In this document: piece by piece, positions 5,827 to 12,132 of the stretch
Position numbering within the stretch: position 1 is the first letter of the stretch
Layout: each line of letters opens with the position of its first letter
Assembly: GCA_023415815.1 (NCBI GenBank)
Contig: JAEZJL010000493.1
Span: forward strand, 1-13,136
Direction: 5' to 3'
DNA: 13,136 bases
Origin: Bacillota bacterium
GTDB taxonomy: Bacteria; Bacillota; Clostridia; Acetivibrionales; DTU013
The notes under the pieces: generated by a model
Told to the model about the DNA's origin: nothing
Seen by the model: the letters and a program-made list of their open reading frames with translations, nothing else
Database searches by the model: none
Program-made: the position numbers and the translations under genes

Positions 5827-7686
5827 ATGGAAAAAATAAAAAAACTCTTTACCGTCAGGGAGCAGCGTACGGTACTGTTCATGGCGCTATCCGCCGCGTC
5901 CCTGATAGTAAGCTTTTTTAACATCGGGAATCTGCCGGTCGACGCCGCCTGGCTTGCCATCGTTCTCTGTGGTATTCCGATCGTAAAGGGGGCCCTGGAG
6001 GGGCTGTTCCGTGAGTTTGACATAAAAGCGGATGTGCTGGTATCCATAGCCCTGATCGCCTCTGTAATCATAGGGGAAACCTTTGCTGCGGGCGAGGTGG
6101 CTTTGATAATGATCATCGGAGCCTTTCTGGAGGAAAGGACCGTTGCCAGGGCGCGTGCAGGCATTGAAAAGCTGGTGCGCCTTACGCCCCGCACGGCAAG
6201 AATCCTGCGGGACGGAGAGGAAAGGGTCGTCCCGGCCGAAGAGGTAGGCGTCGGTGATGTGCTCAGGGTGCTTGCGGGCGAGAGCATTGCGGTAGACGGA
6301 GTTATTATATCCGGACAGACCTCTGTTGACCAGGCCGTCATGACGGGCGAATCCCTTCCGGTGGATAAGGGCGAAGGGGACGAAGTCTACAGCGGTACAG
6401 TAAACCAATTCGGGACATTTGAAATGAGAGCGACAAAGGTCGGTGAGGACAGCTCGCTGCAAAGGATGATAAGGCTGGTGGAATCGGCAGACGCAGGAAA
6501 GGCCAAAATTGTCGGGATAGCGGACAGGTGGGCGACCTGGATCGTAGCGGTTGCGCTCGGCTCTGCCGTACTTACCTGGCTGCTTACCGGTGAAATCATA
6601 CGGGCCGTTACCATACTGGTCGTTTTCTGCCCCTGCGCTCTGGTGCTTGCAACACCCACCGCCATTATGGCCGGTATAGGAAATGCGACCAAATACGGCA
6701 TTCTGATTCGCGAGGGTGACGCATTGGAAAGGCTTGCGAAGGTCAGGCGCATCGCTTTCGACAAGACCGGCACCCTCACTTACGGCAAGCCGGCCGTTGC
6801 AGCGGTTGAAAGCTTTGAGCCGGGCATCACGCCGGAGGAGCTGCTTAAACTAACGGCCTCCTCCGAAATGAGATCCGAGCATCCGCTTGGAAAGGCGATT
6901 GCCGCCCATTATAAAACCGTTTCGGGAGCGCTCCCGCCGGAGCCGGTAAATTTTAAAATGCTTGCCGGACGCGGCGTTTATGCGGAAGTGGCAGACCGTG
7001 CCGTATTTGCCGGCAATTCTGAGCTGCTGACTGAAAATTCCATAGTCCTACCGCAGGAAATAGCTGATAAAGCTGCCGGATACAAAGACGAAGGCTGTAC
7101 GGTTATCTATGTCGCGGTAGGCGGCCATGCGGCAGGCTTTATCGCCCTTTCGGACACGGTGAGGCCGGACGCTGCGGGAATGATAAAAAGCATCGGGAAA
7201 ACCGGAGTGAAAAGTCTCCTTCTTACGGGCGACCATCTTCAGGCCGCCTCGCAAATCGCCGCCGCCGCAGGCATAGACGATGTCCGCTCCGACTGCCTGC
7301 CTGAGGATAAAATGTCGGTCATCGAGCAATTCCAGGGAAGTGACGAACCGGTATGCATGGTGGGGGACGGCATCAATGACGCTCCCGCGCTGAAAAAAGC
7401 GTTTGTCGGTATTGCGATGGGCGGCATAGGCAGCGACATTGCCGTTGACGCGGCAGATATTGCGCTTGTCGGGGACGATATAAAGCATTTACCGCATCTG
7501 CTCCGCCTTTCCAGAAGGACGATGAACACCATCAAGCTCAACCTGACGTTCTCTATGGCGCTTAATTTTATCGCCGTCGCGCTGGCTATGACGGGCATCC
7601 TGAACCCTGTCGCGGGCGCGCTGGTGCACAATGCCGGTTCTGTTGCCGTTATTATCAATTCATCGTTATTGTTAAAGTGGAAGTAG
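5827..7686 (+). CDS. P1B-type heavy-metal-transporting ATPase
   Basis: A 619-residue inner-membrane metal pump without any N-terminal metal-binding (HMA) domain: the membrane segments begin within about 20 residues of the start. In order: TM helices; actuator motif MTGESLPVDKG; membrane CPC (Cys268-Pro-Cys270, FCPCALVLATPT); phosphorylation motif DKTGTLT (Asp312); SEHPLGKAI; MVGDGINDAPAL; and two last helices. The ion-site residues in the final helices are Asn580 (MALNF) and His601-Asn602 (VHNAGSVAVIINSS). Copper pumps (P1B-1) usually have a YN pair and MxxSS there; zinc/cadmium pumps (P1B-2) a Lys and an Asp. This protein has neither, so cargo is uncertain even though the upstream sensor looks like a copper CsoR. 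The ribosome site (GGGGTAGG) overlaps the csoR stop region, suggesting translational coupling. Function as a metal exporter is likely; the ion is open. Confidence 0.92.
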   Translation: MEKIKKLFTVREQRTVLFMALSAASLIVSFFNIGNLPVDAAWLAIVLCGIPIVKGALEGLFREFDIKADVLVSIALIASVIIGETFAAGEVALIMIIGAFLEERTVARARAGIEKLVRLTPRTARILRDGEERVVPAEEVGVGDVLRVLAGESIAVDGVIISGQTSVDQAVMTGESLPVDKGEGDEVYSGTVNQFGTFEMRATKVGEDSSLQRMIRLVESADAGKAKIVGIADRWATWIVAVALGSAVLTWLLTGEIIRAVTILVVFCPCALVLATPTAIMAGIGNATKYGILIREGDALERLAKVRRIAFDKTGTLTYGKPAVAAVESFEPGITPEELLKLTASSEMRSEHPLGKAIAAHYKTVSGALPPEPVNFKMLAGRGVYAEVADRAVFAGNSELLTENSIVLPQEIADKAAGYKDEGCTVIYVAVGGHAAGFIALSDTVRPDAAGMIKSIGKTGVKSLLLTGDHLQAASQIAAAAGIDDVRSDCLPEDKMSVIEQFQGSDEPVCMVGDGINDAPALKKAFVGIAMGGIGSDIAVDAADIALVGDDIKHLPHLLRLSRRTMNTIKLNLTFSMALNFIAVALAMTGILNPVAGALVHNAGSVAVIINSSLLLKWK

Positions 7687-7850
7687 GTTATGTTAACCAA
7701 TATACGGGCCGGAAGATGATATTTTCTTGCTATGTGAATTAAACGGTAATATACTTGTAATAAGGTATATAAGCTGCGCATAAGATTTTGTCAAAGAACG
7801 GATCGAATTTTTGCAGCAGCATTCCGTAATAGAAGAAGGGGAGAATTCAC

Positions 7851-8405
7851 ATGAAAGTAGTCATTATATCGGGGACGCCAAAGGACGAAGGACTGTGCTG
7901 CTCCTGCGTGGAGGCAGCGTCGGCGGGCGCTGAAAAAGCCGGCGCGGATTGTGAGGTTGTCAAATTATCCGAGCATAAGCTCATACACTGCGCCATGTGC
8001 GGCGACGGCTGGGGCACCTGCCGCAATGAGCATACCTGTGTCTACGGCAGCGACGGATTCACGGAAATACAGAAAAAATTGGCTGATGCGGATGCCCTAA
8101 TACTGGATACGCCTGTGTACTGGGGAGATATGACCGAGGCCATGAAGGCTTTTTTCGACCGCTTCCGCCGTTGCGAGGCTTTAAAGGGCGAGAAGGGCGC
8201 GATTGCAGGCAAGCCCGTCCTGCTGATTGCCTCTCCCGGAGGCAGCGGCAACGGGATGATAAGCTGCCTTGAGCAGATGGAGCGGCTGTGCCGCCATCTC
8301 AGCGCGAAGATATATGATTTTATCGGCGTAAACAGATGGAACAGGGATTATAAGCTTGCAGCCATCGGCGAGGCTGCCGCCTCAATGGTCCGCAGCATGA
8401 AATAA
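7851..8405 (+). CDS. Flavodoxin-fold NAD(P)H-dependent oxidoreductase, iron-sulfur flavoprotein-like
   Basis: A 184-residue flavodoxin-like protein expected to bind FMN. The N-terminal MKVVIISGTPKDEG is a variant of the GSPR-G-N(S/T) phosphate loop; unusually it continues LCCSC. A cysteine group Cys47-x2-Cys50-x6-Cys57-x5-Cys63 (CAMCGDGWGTC...C) lies where iron-sulfur flavoproteins and related reductases carry cysteines, but the spacing differs from the compact ISF motif. DADALILDTPVYWGDMTEAMKAFFDR is the family's typical second FMN loop. ATG 7851 has AAGGGGAG seven bases upstream. The 164-bp gap from the ATPase holds no clear promoter that I would defend, so it may or may not be a separate unit. 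A perfect terminator follows. Redox partner and substrate are unknown. Confidence 0.85.
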   Translation: MKVVIISGTPKDEGLCCSCVEAASAGAEKAGADCEVVKLSEHKLIHCAMCGDGWGTCRNEHTCVYGSDGFTEIQKKLADADALILDTPVYWGDMTEAMKAFFDRFRRCEALKGEKGAIAGKPVLLIASPGGSGNGMISCLEQMERLCRHLSAKIYDFIGVNRWNRDYKLAAIGEAAASMVRSMK

Positions 8406-8410
8406 CGAGC

Positions 8411-8451
8411 CTGCCGCCGCCTTCTTCATCCAGGGCGGCGGCAGTTCTTTA
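8411..8451. terminator. Bidirectional terminator between convergent genes
   Basis: CTGCCGCCGCC (8411-8421) pairs perfectly with GGCGGCGGCAG (8434-8444) around a 12-base loop and is followed by TTCTTTAT. It lies between the flavoprotein stop and the converging MerR gene. The T-run favours the plus direction. Confidence 0.85.
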
Positions 8452-8458
8452 TAAACAA

Positions 8459-8842
8459 TTATAAATTCATTATCATGTTCTCATTCCGTGTGATTTCGTT
8501 ATAGTGCGCCAGCTTTTTATTTACGACTTTAAGAAGGTCCTTATATTTTTTGATCTCATTTTCCAGTATCTTTTTCTGGTTAAGGATGATCTGGCGCCTC
8601 TCGGGCACCGTATCCTTACCGAGACGGCAAAGGTCCACGTAGTTCTTAATATACGATATGGACATGCCCGTCGCCCTCATACAGCATATAAGGTGAAGCC
8701 ATTCAAGATCGACCTCGCTGTACAGCCGCGCTCCGCTGTCTGTCCGGCATATTGGCGGAAGGAGCCCTTCCTTCTCATAATAACGCAGTGTATATGGGGA
8801 AATATTGAATCTTTCCGACGCCTCTTTTATTGAGCAAGTCAT
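8459..8842 (-). CDS. MerR-family transcriptional regulator (AdhR/NmlR-like)
   Basis: A 127-residue MerR protein: N-terminal winged HTH (SIKEASERFNISPYTLRYYE, then GARLYSEVDLEWL), GMSISYIKNYVDLCRLG, and a long C-terminal dimer helix (about 75-120). It lacks the C-terminal metal-binding loop of MerR/CueR/ZntR. Cys53-Cys54 (LICCMRATGMS) lie where AdhR and NmlR carry their single reactive cysteine, so an aldehyde or thiol-reactive electrophile is the likely signal; this is inference from family precedent. ATG 8842 is supported by GGGAGTG five bases upstream. It is transcribed divergently from an aldo/keto reductase gene whose promoter carries a MerR-type site, so that gene is its probable target. 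Confidence 0.9.
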   Translation of the reverse strand: MTCSIKEASERFNISPYTLRYYEKEGLLPPICRTDSGARLYSEVDLEWLHLICCMRATGMSISYIKNYVDLCRLGKDTVPERRQIILNQKKILENEIKKYKDLLKVVNKKLAHYNEITRNENMIMNL

Positions 8843-8856
8843 ATTTTCACTCCCGG

Positions 8857-8880
8857 AAAAACGGCTTCTGCGGCCGTTTT
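8857..8880 (-). terminator. Hairpin with T-run in the merR leader
   Basis: On the minus strand AAAACGGC (8880-8873) pairs with GCCGTTTT (8865-8858) around a seven-base loop, ending in a run of five T. It lies between the merR promoter and its ribosome site (8854-8848). It could weaken or attenuate merR transcription. The stem is short and part of the T-run is in the stem, so this is tentative. Confidence 0.45.
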
Positions 8881-8907
8881 AATGTATTGAAAGGGTATAT
8901 CGCAGAT

Positions 8908-8937
8908 ATTATACCTGTTTGCAGGCGCTTTAATCAA
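8908..8937 (-). promoter_or_regulatory. Promoter of the MerR-family gene
   Basis: On the minus strand TTGATT (8937-8932), an 18-bp spacer and TATAAT (8913-8908) precede the regulator gene, with a leader of about 60 nt that contains the T-run hairpin. Confidence 0.65.
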
Positions 8938-8951
8938 TATTTATTTTACTA

Positions 8952-8982
8952 TTGACTTAGAGTGCACTTTAAGCAGTATACT
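8952..8982 (+). promoter_or_regulatory. MerR-activated promoter with internal dyad
   Basis: TTGACT (8952-8957) and TATACT (8977-8982) are separated by 19 bp, the over-long spacer typical of MerR-activated promoters. The dyad CTTAGAGTGCACTTTAAG (8956-8973) fills the spacer with one mismatch between its arms. It closely resembles the CTTAGAGT-type sites described for AdhR/NmlR regulators. Predicted start is near 8989. Confidence 0.85.
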
Positions 8983-9054
8983 GAAACCAACTTTGAAAGA
9001 ACCTTGATTGTTAAGCGTTTCGAAGGAAATCAGAAATCGGATGGAGGAATGGTC

Positions 9055-10197
9055 ATGCTGTACAGAAGGTTTGGAAAGACAAATGAGACGGTATCGGCTC
9101 TGGGATTCGGGTGTATGCGGCTTCCCTTACTTCCGGGAGGAGACCCGACAAAGATAGACGAGGAACTGGCGCTCCGCCTGGTTCGCCACGCAATCGACCG
9201 AGGGGTTAACTATATCGACACCGCCTATCCGTATCACGGGACCAACAGGGAAAAGGGCGGGCAGAGCGAGCTTTTTGTGGCAAAAGCCCTGAAGGACGGC
9301 TACAGGGAAAAGGTAAAGCTTGCGACTAAGCTCCCAAGCTGGCTGGCAAAAACAAGAGAAGATATGGATCGGCTTCTGAATGAGCAGCTGGAACGTCTGG
9401 AGACAGATCATATAGATTTTTACCTCGTGCACAATATTAATAAGCAGGTCTGGCCCACATTAAAGGAAGCCGGCGTATCCAACTTTCTGGACGAGGCGCT
9501 GAAGGACGGAAGGATAAAGCATGCGGGATTTTCCTTCCATGACAAGCTGGAGCTCTTCAAGGAAGCGGTGGATTATTACGACTGGTCGTTCTGCCAGATA
9601 CAGTACAACTATCTGGACGAGGAATTCCAGGCGGGCAGGGAAGGCCTGGAGTATGCGGCAGGAAAAGGCCTCGGTATTTCCATCATGGAGCCTCTCAAGG
9701 GAGGCAGGCTTGCGGAAAACCTTCCGCAGCCCGTGCAAGACGCTTTCGACCGGGCGGATATAAGGAGGAAGCCCGCGGATTGGGCTCTGAGGTGGGTATG
9801 GAACCATCCGGAGGTTTCCGTGGTATTGAGCGGAATGAATACGATGGAGCAGGTCAAGGAAAACCTGGACACGGCATGCGAGGCCGACGCAAATTCCCTG
9901 ACACCGGAGGAGTCCGAAGTTGTAGACTCGGCCAAGACGATTTTCAAGGACAGGATTAAGGTCGGCTGTACGGCCTGCGGTTATTGTATGCCATGTCCCA
10001 CCGGGGTTGACATCCCCACATGCTTCAGCATGTACAACAATTACCACGTGTTCGGCTCGGAGGACGGATACCTCAGGTGGCTGTCGCCGCGGCAGAGGGC
10101 CTCTAATTGCGTCGAGTGCGGAAGATGCGAAGAGCATTGCCCGCAGGGTATTGCGATACGCAGCGAGCTGAAAGGCGTCAGCGCGGTTTTTGAGTAG
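9055..10197 (+). CDS. Aldo/keto reductase with C-terminal 4Fe-4S ferredoxin domain
   Basis: A 380-residue protein. Residues ~1-290 form an aldo/keto reductase barrel with the catalytic tetrad Asp55-Tyr60-Lys92-His126 (YIDTAYPY, LATKLPSW, FYLVHNI). The C-terminus has two cysteine groups: Cys305-x2-Cys308-x2-Cys311-x2-Cys314 with Cys323, and Cys352-x2-Cys355-x2-Cys358-x3-Cys362-Pro, a ferredoxin pattern for one or two 4Fe-4S clusters. Such fusions are common in anaerobes and may use ferredoxin as well as NAD(P)H. GGAGGA (9043-9048) touches an ATG at 9049 but sits six bases before ATG 9055, so 9055 is the start; an in-frame GTG at 8962 lies inside the promoter and is excluded. Behind a MerR-type promoter and divergent from the regulator, it probably detoxifies or uses an aldehyde. 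The substrate is unknown. Confidence 0.92.
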   Translation: MLYRRFGKTNETVSALGFGCMRLPLLPGGDPTKIDEELALRLVRHAIDRGVNYIDTAYPYHGTNREKGGQSELFVAKALKDGYREKVKLATKLPSWLAKTREDMDRLLNEQLERLETDHIDFYLVHNINKQVWPTLKEAGVSNFLDEALKDGRIKHAGFSFHDKLELFKEAVDYYDWSFCQIQYNYLDEEFQAGREGLEYAAGKGLGISIMEPLKGGRLAENLPQPVQDAFDRADIRRKPADWALRWVWNHPEVSVVLSGMNTMEQVKENLDTACEADANSLTPEESEVVDSAKTIFKDRIKVGCTACGYCMPCPTGVDIPTCFSMYNNYHVFGSEDGYLRWLSPRQRASNCVECGRCEEHCPQGIAIRSELKGVSAVFE

Positions 10198-10311
10198 CGG
10201 CGGTCGATGCGCAGACGCCATGGCGTATTTTGCCATAAAAGTTCGAGAAGAAACAAAATTTTTGAACCCTCGGTCTTCTTACTTTTTTGCATGTTTAGCG
10301 CCTTGTAAAAT

Positions 10312-10346
10312 AAAATCCCTGGAATATACATAGTTCCAGGGATTTT
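10312..10346. terminator. Bidirectional terminator beside the tRNA fragment
   Basis: AAAATCCCTGGAA (10312-10324) pairs perfectly over 13 bp with TTCCAGGGATTTT (10334-10346), loop of nine. It can terminate the reductase transcript from the left. It also lies just downstream of the tRNA 3' end on the minus strand, where a tRNA terminator would be. The 114 bases between the reductase stop and this hairpin show nothing else clear. Confidence 0.85.
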
Positions 10347-10351
10347 GTGTG

Positions 10352-10382
10352 TGGAGCCGGTGGGGGAATCGAACCCTCGACT
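10352..10382 (-). other. 3' fragment of a threonine-type tRNA, probable attachment site
   Basis: Read on the minus strand this is the last ~30 bases of a tRNA: GAGGG, the T-loop TTCGATT, CCCC, then CACCGGC-T-CCA. The ending CACCGGCTCCA, with T as discriminator base and an encoded CCA, is typical of bacterial tRNA-Thr (5' start GCCGGTG). No anticodon or D arm can be found further right, so this is only the 3' end. The T-stem is one base short of ideal. A lone tRNA 3' end is the usual scar left by integrases that target tRNA genes. The orientation places the integrated DNA on the right (beyond 10382) and old chromosome on the left. Confidence 0.6.
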
Positions 10383-10408
10383 CGCGGTTGTTGGTAGGGT
10401 AGTATAAA

Positions 10409-11143
10409 TTACTTTTCATTTTCTTCGTCGTCAGCCCGGTATTCATGCGCTACCGGCTTGTAATCTGTCTTGTACTTTTCATATTTCTCGCCTTGAGGAG
10501 GTGAATCCTCTTGGTCTAAATCGTCCTTGTATTCAGTTGACTCTGTACAGATGGCGTCCAGAAGGATTTTTTCAAGGTGTTCATATTCGGAATATTGTCC
10601 GAGGCTGGCCATCACAAAGGCATTGCGAACATATCCGGCGCTGGCAGCCAAAAGCTCTTTATCAAAGTAATAATCGTAATGCTCAACGAAAAAAGTTATC
10701 AGCATTACGATCGTTCGCGTATTCCCTTCGCGGAAGGGATGAGCCTGCCATAGTGCAGGGAACAGCCGGGTAATCTGTGCGGCGAACGCTTCACGACTAA
10801 GGCTGCCCCATTGAACTTTTTTAATTGCTTTCCATGCCGAGTCCAATTCCTTTTTGATATTGTCGGAATCAGCATACCAAACGCTTATTCCAGCTAATAA
10901 AGGTTCTCGCTTTTGAATGTTTATAGTCCGGAATTCTCCCGCCCAATCGTATACATCTTCAAACAGAACCTTATGAATTGTCTTTATTCCCTTTGTAGAA
11001 AAGTCATCAAATCCTTGCTCATAAAGCAGCATCATGTTGGCTTGCGATAGTTCCGCTTCGGCAATATCCAATTCCTTTTCGTCATGGATATTCAATAAAT
11101 TGCGCAAAACAGTGCTGCCTTCATAAAGATACGGATCATTCAT
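10409..11143 (-). CDS. fic: Fic-domain protein (probable AMP-transferase toxin)
   Basis: A 244-residue Fic protein. Fic enzymes usually transfer AMP from ATP to a hydroxyl side chain of a target protein. The opening MNDPYLYEGSTVLRNLLNI matches the N-terminal segment of VbhT/Fic-type toxins controlled by a separate antitoxin. The active loop reads HPFREGNTR (His135 to Arg143): catalytic His, the Glu and GN are present, but the last Arg of the HxFx(D/E)GNxRxxR motif is Val146. VYDWAGEFRTINIQKREP is the usual beta-hairpin flap region. About 45 charged residues at the C-terminus (from ICTESTEYKDD on) are low-complexity. ATG 11143 is chosen over TTG 11149 because the GGGGG ribosome site is six bases upstream of it. 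It begins 11 bp after the antitoxin stop, so the two are coupled. Confidence 0.9.
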   Translation of the reverse strand: MNDPYLYEGSTVLRNLLNIHDEKELDIAEAELSQANMMLLYEQGFDDFSTKGIKTIHKVLFEDVYDWAGEFRTINIQKREPLLAGISVWYADSDNIKKELDSAWKAIKKVQWGSLSREAFAAQITRLFPALWQAHPFREGNTRTIVMLITFFVEHYDYYFDKELLAASAGYVRNAFVMASLGQYSEYEHLEKILLDAICTESTEYKDDLDQEDSPPQGEKYEKYKTDYKPVAHEYRADDEENEK

Positions 11144-11154
11144 AAGCAACCCCC

Positions 11155-11334
11155 TTAGCTTTGTTTATGCTTTGCAATAAGGGTGGCTTTCATTTCCGCG
11201 CCTGAAATCTCTCCCCGTGCCCACTTAGCTGAGAGCGTTTTAGCTTGGGATGAGACAGGGACGCCTTCTATTTTATTCACAGCGTTGGCAAGCTTTACTG
11301 CTGCCAGCCGCCGAGCATGCAATTCCGGAGACAT
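11155..11334 (-). CDS. Nested free-standing VbhA-like antitoxin (internal start)
   Basis: An internal in-frame ATG (11334-11332) would give a 59-residue protein beginning MSPELHARRLAAVKLANAV, exactly the VbhA-like domain and the normal size of a lone VbhA antitoxin. AAAGGAGT lies with eight bases between AAGGAG and the ATG, an optimal ribosome site. An extended -10 promoter (TGTTATAAT, 11367-11359) sits about 25 bases further upstream. Both signals lie inside the coding sequence of the larger protein. Glu23-Gly24 is the inhibitory pair. In VbhA/VbhT systems the antitoxin glutamate blocks productive ATP binding in the Fic site. That this shorter protein is made is inferred from the signals; the sequence cannot show expression. 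Confidence 0.65.
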   Translation of the reverse strand: MSPELHARRLAAVKLANAVNKIEGVPVSSQAKTLSAKWARGEISGAEMKATLIAKHKQS

Positions 11335-12042
11335 ACAATCAACTCCTTTTGCAGTATTATTATAACACAAATTACTGGCGAATTGCGGGTTTTTTGTATC
11401 TTGCTCCACCAGTATATCAACCAGAATGAGAAGCGTCTTTTTCGAATAATAACGTCTGGCATATGTCAGCGCAACAACAGGGTCTAATTTATTTTTTGCT
11501 ACGAAGCTGTGTAGTATTGCTTTAGGATTCACCGCATCAACAGACGCCTCCGGCAAGTCTCTGATGACATCCAGAAACTGCAGATAGCAGAAATTTCCGG
11601 CGTTAACCGTGATAACCGGCTTTCTTGCAATGATATATCTGTCATTTATATTTTTGCGGTAAGCATTAGTGGCAATCTCACGCTTTTTGGGGACAAGTGT
11701 GGTCAGGCCTATTTTATTCATAAGGGATAGTCCTGTTTCGTATCCGATGATCTCATTACCGCGGCGGGTAAGAAGTTGTGCCTCAAGTATATCTTCGCTC
11801 GGATGAGCTTTACCGAATACTGTTTGCTTGGCACGATAATAAACGCCTTTTTGAAAACGCTCAATCAAGCCCCTGTCCGCCAAACGTTTCAAGGTGACGT
11901 TGGTAATTGGTTTAGCTTTATGGACAGGGATTGCATATTCCTCAGCCATTGCCTCCGCTATGATGTCAGTCTGAAAAGCCTGACCATACGGGATATCGGC
12001 TATTTTATTCGTGATAAATTCACCGTAAGTAAAGCGTTCCAT
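11155..12042 (-). CDS. AbiEi/DUF6088-like protein fused to VbhA-like Fic antitoxin domain
   Basis: A 295-residue protein with two parts. Residues ~1-215 resemble AbiEi-type/DUF6088 proteins of type IV toxin-antitoxin systems: an N-terminal winged helix (ITNVTLKRLADRGLIERF then KGVYYRAKQTVFG), followed by an AbiEi-like domain (GNEIIGYETGLSLMNKIGLTT). After a linker, residues 237-295 match VbhA-like antitoxins (VKLANAVNKIEGVPVSS...WARGEISGAEM). The inhibitory [S/T]xxxE(G/N) motif is present as VNKIEG: Glu259 and Gly260 are kept, the Ser/Thr is valine. ATG 12042 has AAAGGAG nine bases upstream; TTG 12048 is less well placed. No AbiEii nucleotidyltransferase toxin is next to it; the following gene is Fic. 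The linker (SNLCYNNTAKGVDC) reads like translated intergenic DNA, so an old two-gene order may have merged in frame. Confidence 0.75.
   Translation of the reverse strand: MERFTYGEFITNKIADIPYGQAFQTDIIAEAMAEEYAIPVHKAKPITNVTLKRLADRGLIERFQKGVYYRAKQTVFGKAHPSEDILEAQLLTRRGNEIIGYETGLSLMNKIGLTTLVPKKREIATNAYRKNINDRYIIARKPVITVNAGNFCYLQFLDVIRDLPEASVDAVNPKAILHSFVAKNKLDPVVALTYARRYYSKKTLLILVDILVEQDTKNPQFASNLCYNNTAKGVDCMSPELHARRLAAVKLANAVNKIEGVPVSSQAKTLSAKWARGEISGAEMKATLIAKHKQS
11359..11367 (-). promoter_or_regulatory. Internal extended -10 promoter for antitoxin-fic
   Basis: On the minus strand TGT directly precedes a perfect TATAAT (11364-11359), the extended -10 form TGnTATAAT. No good -35 is found 17 bp upstream (CGCAAT). 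Start near 11352 would give a leader of about 18 nt containing AAAGGAG before the nested ATG. Confidence 0.55.
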
Positions 12043-12098
12043 AGGCAAGGGCTCCTTTCTCTTGTTATTATTATGTGCTTGATTTTTTAATATTATTA

Positions 12099-12113
12099 AC
12101 GTTATAATAACGT
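12099..12113. promoter_or_regulatory. 15-bp palindromic operator over the operon -10
   Basis: ACGTTAT-A-ATAACGT (12099-12113) is a perfect palindrome around one central base and fully covers the -10 hexamer. AbiEi-type antitoxins are known to repress their own operon by binding inverted repeats at the promoter, and the N-terminal winged helix of the encoded protein makes it the first candidate to bind here. Confidence 0.65.
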
Positions 12114-12132
12114 ATTATGCGCAAATAGTCAA
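12104..12132 (-). promoter_or_regulatory. Main promoter of the AbiEi-VbhA/fic operon
   Basis: On the minus strand TTGACT (12132-12127), a 17-bp spacer and TATTAT (12109-12104) form a strong sigma-A promoter about 60 bases before the AbiEi-like start codon. The spacer holds GCGCATAATAC, a copy of the GCATAA word found at the neighbouring regulator gene. Confidence 0.75.

Noticed and set aside
8962..9054. Upstream GTG start for the aldo/keto reductase
   Set aside because: The GTG lies inside the MerR-type operator, upstream of the -10, so it would not be transcribed; GGAGGA before ATG 9055 is decisive.
10352..10440. Complete tRNA gene on the minus strand
   Set aside because: Only the T arm and 3' acceptor are recognisable; no anticodon stem-loop, D arm or GCCGGTG 5' end follows within the needed distance.
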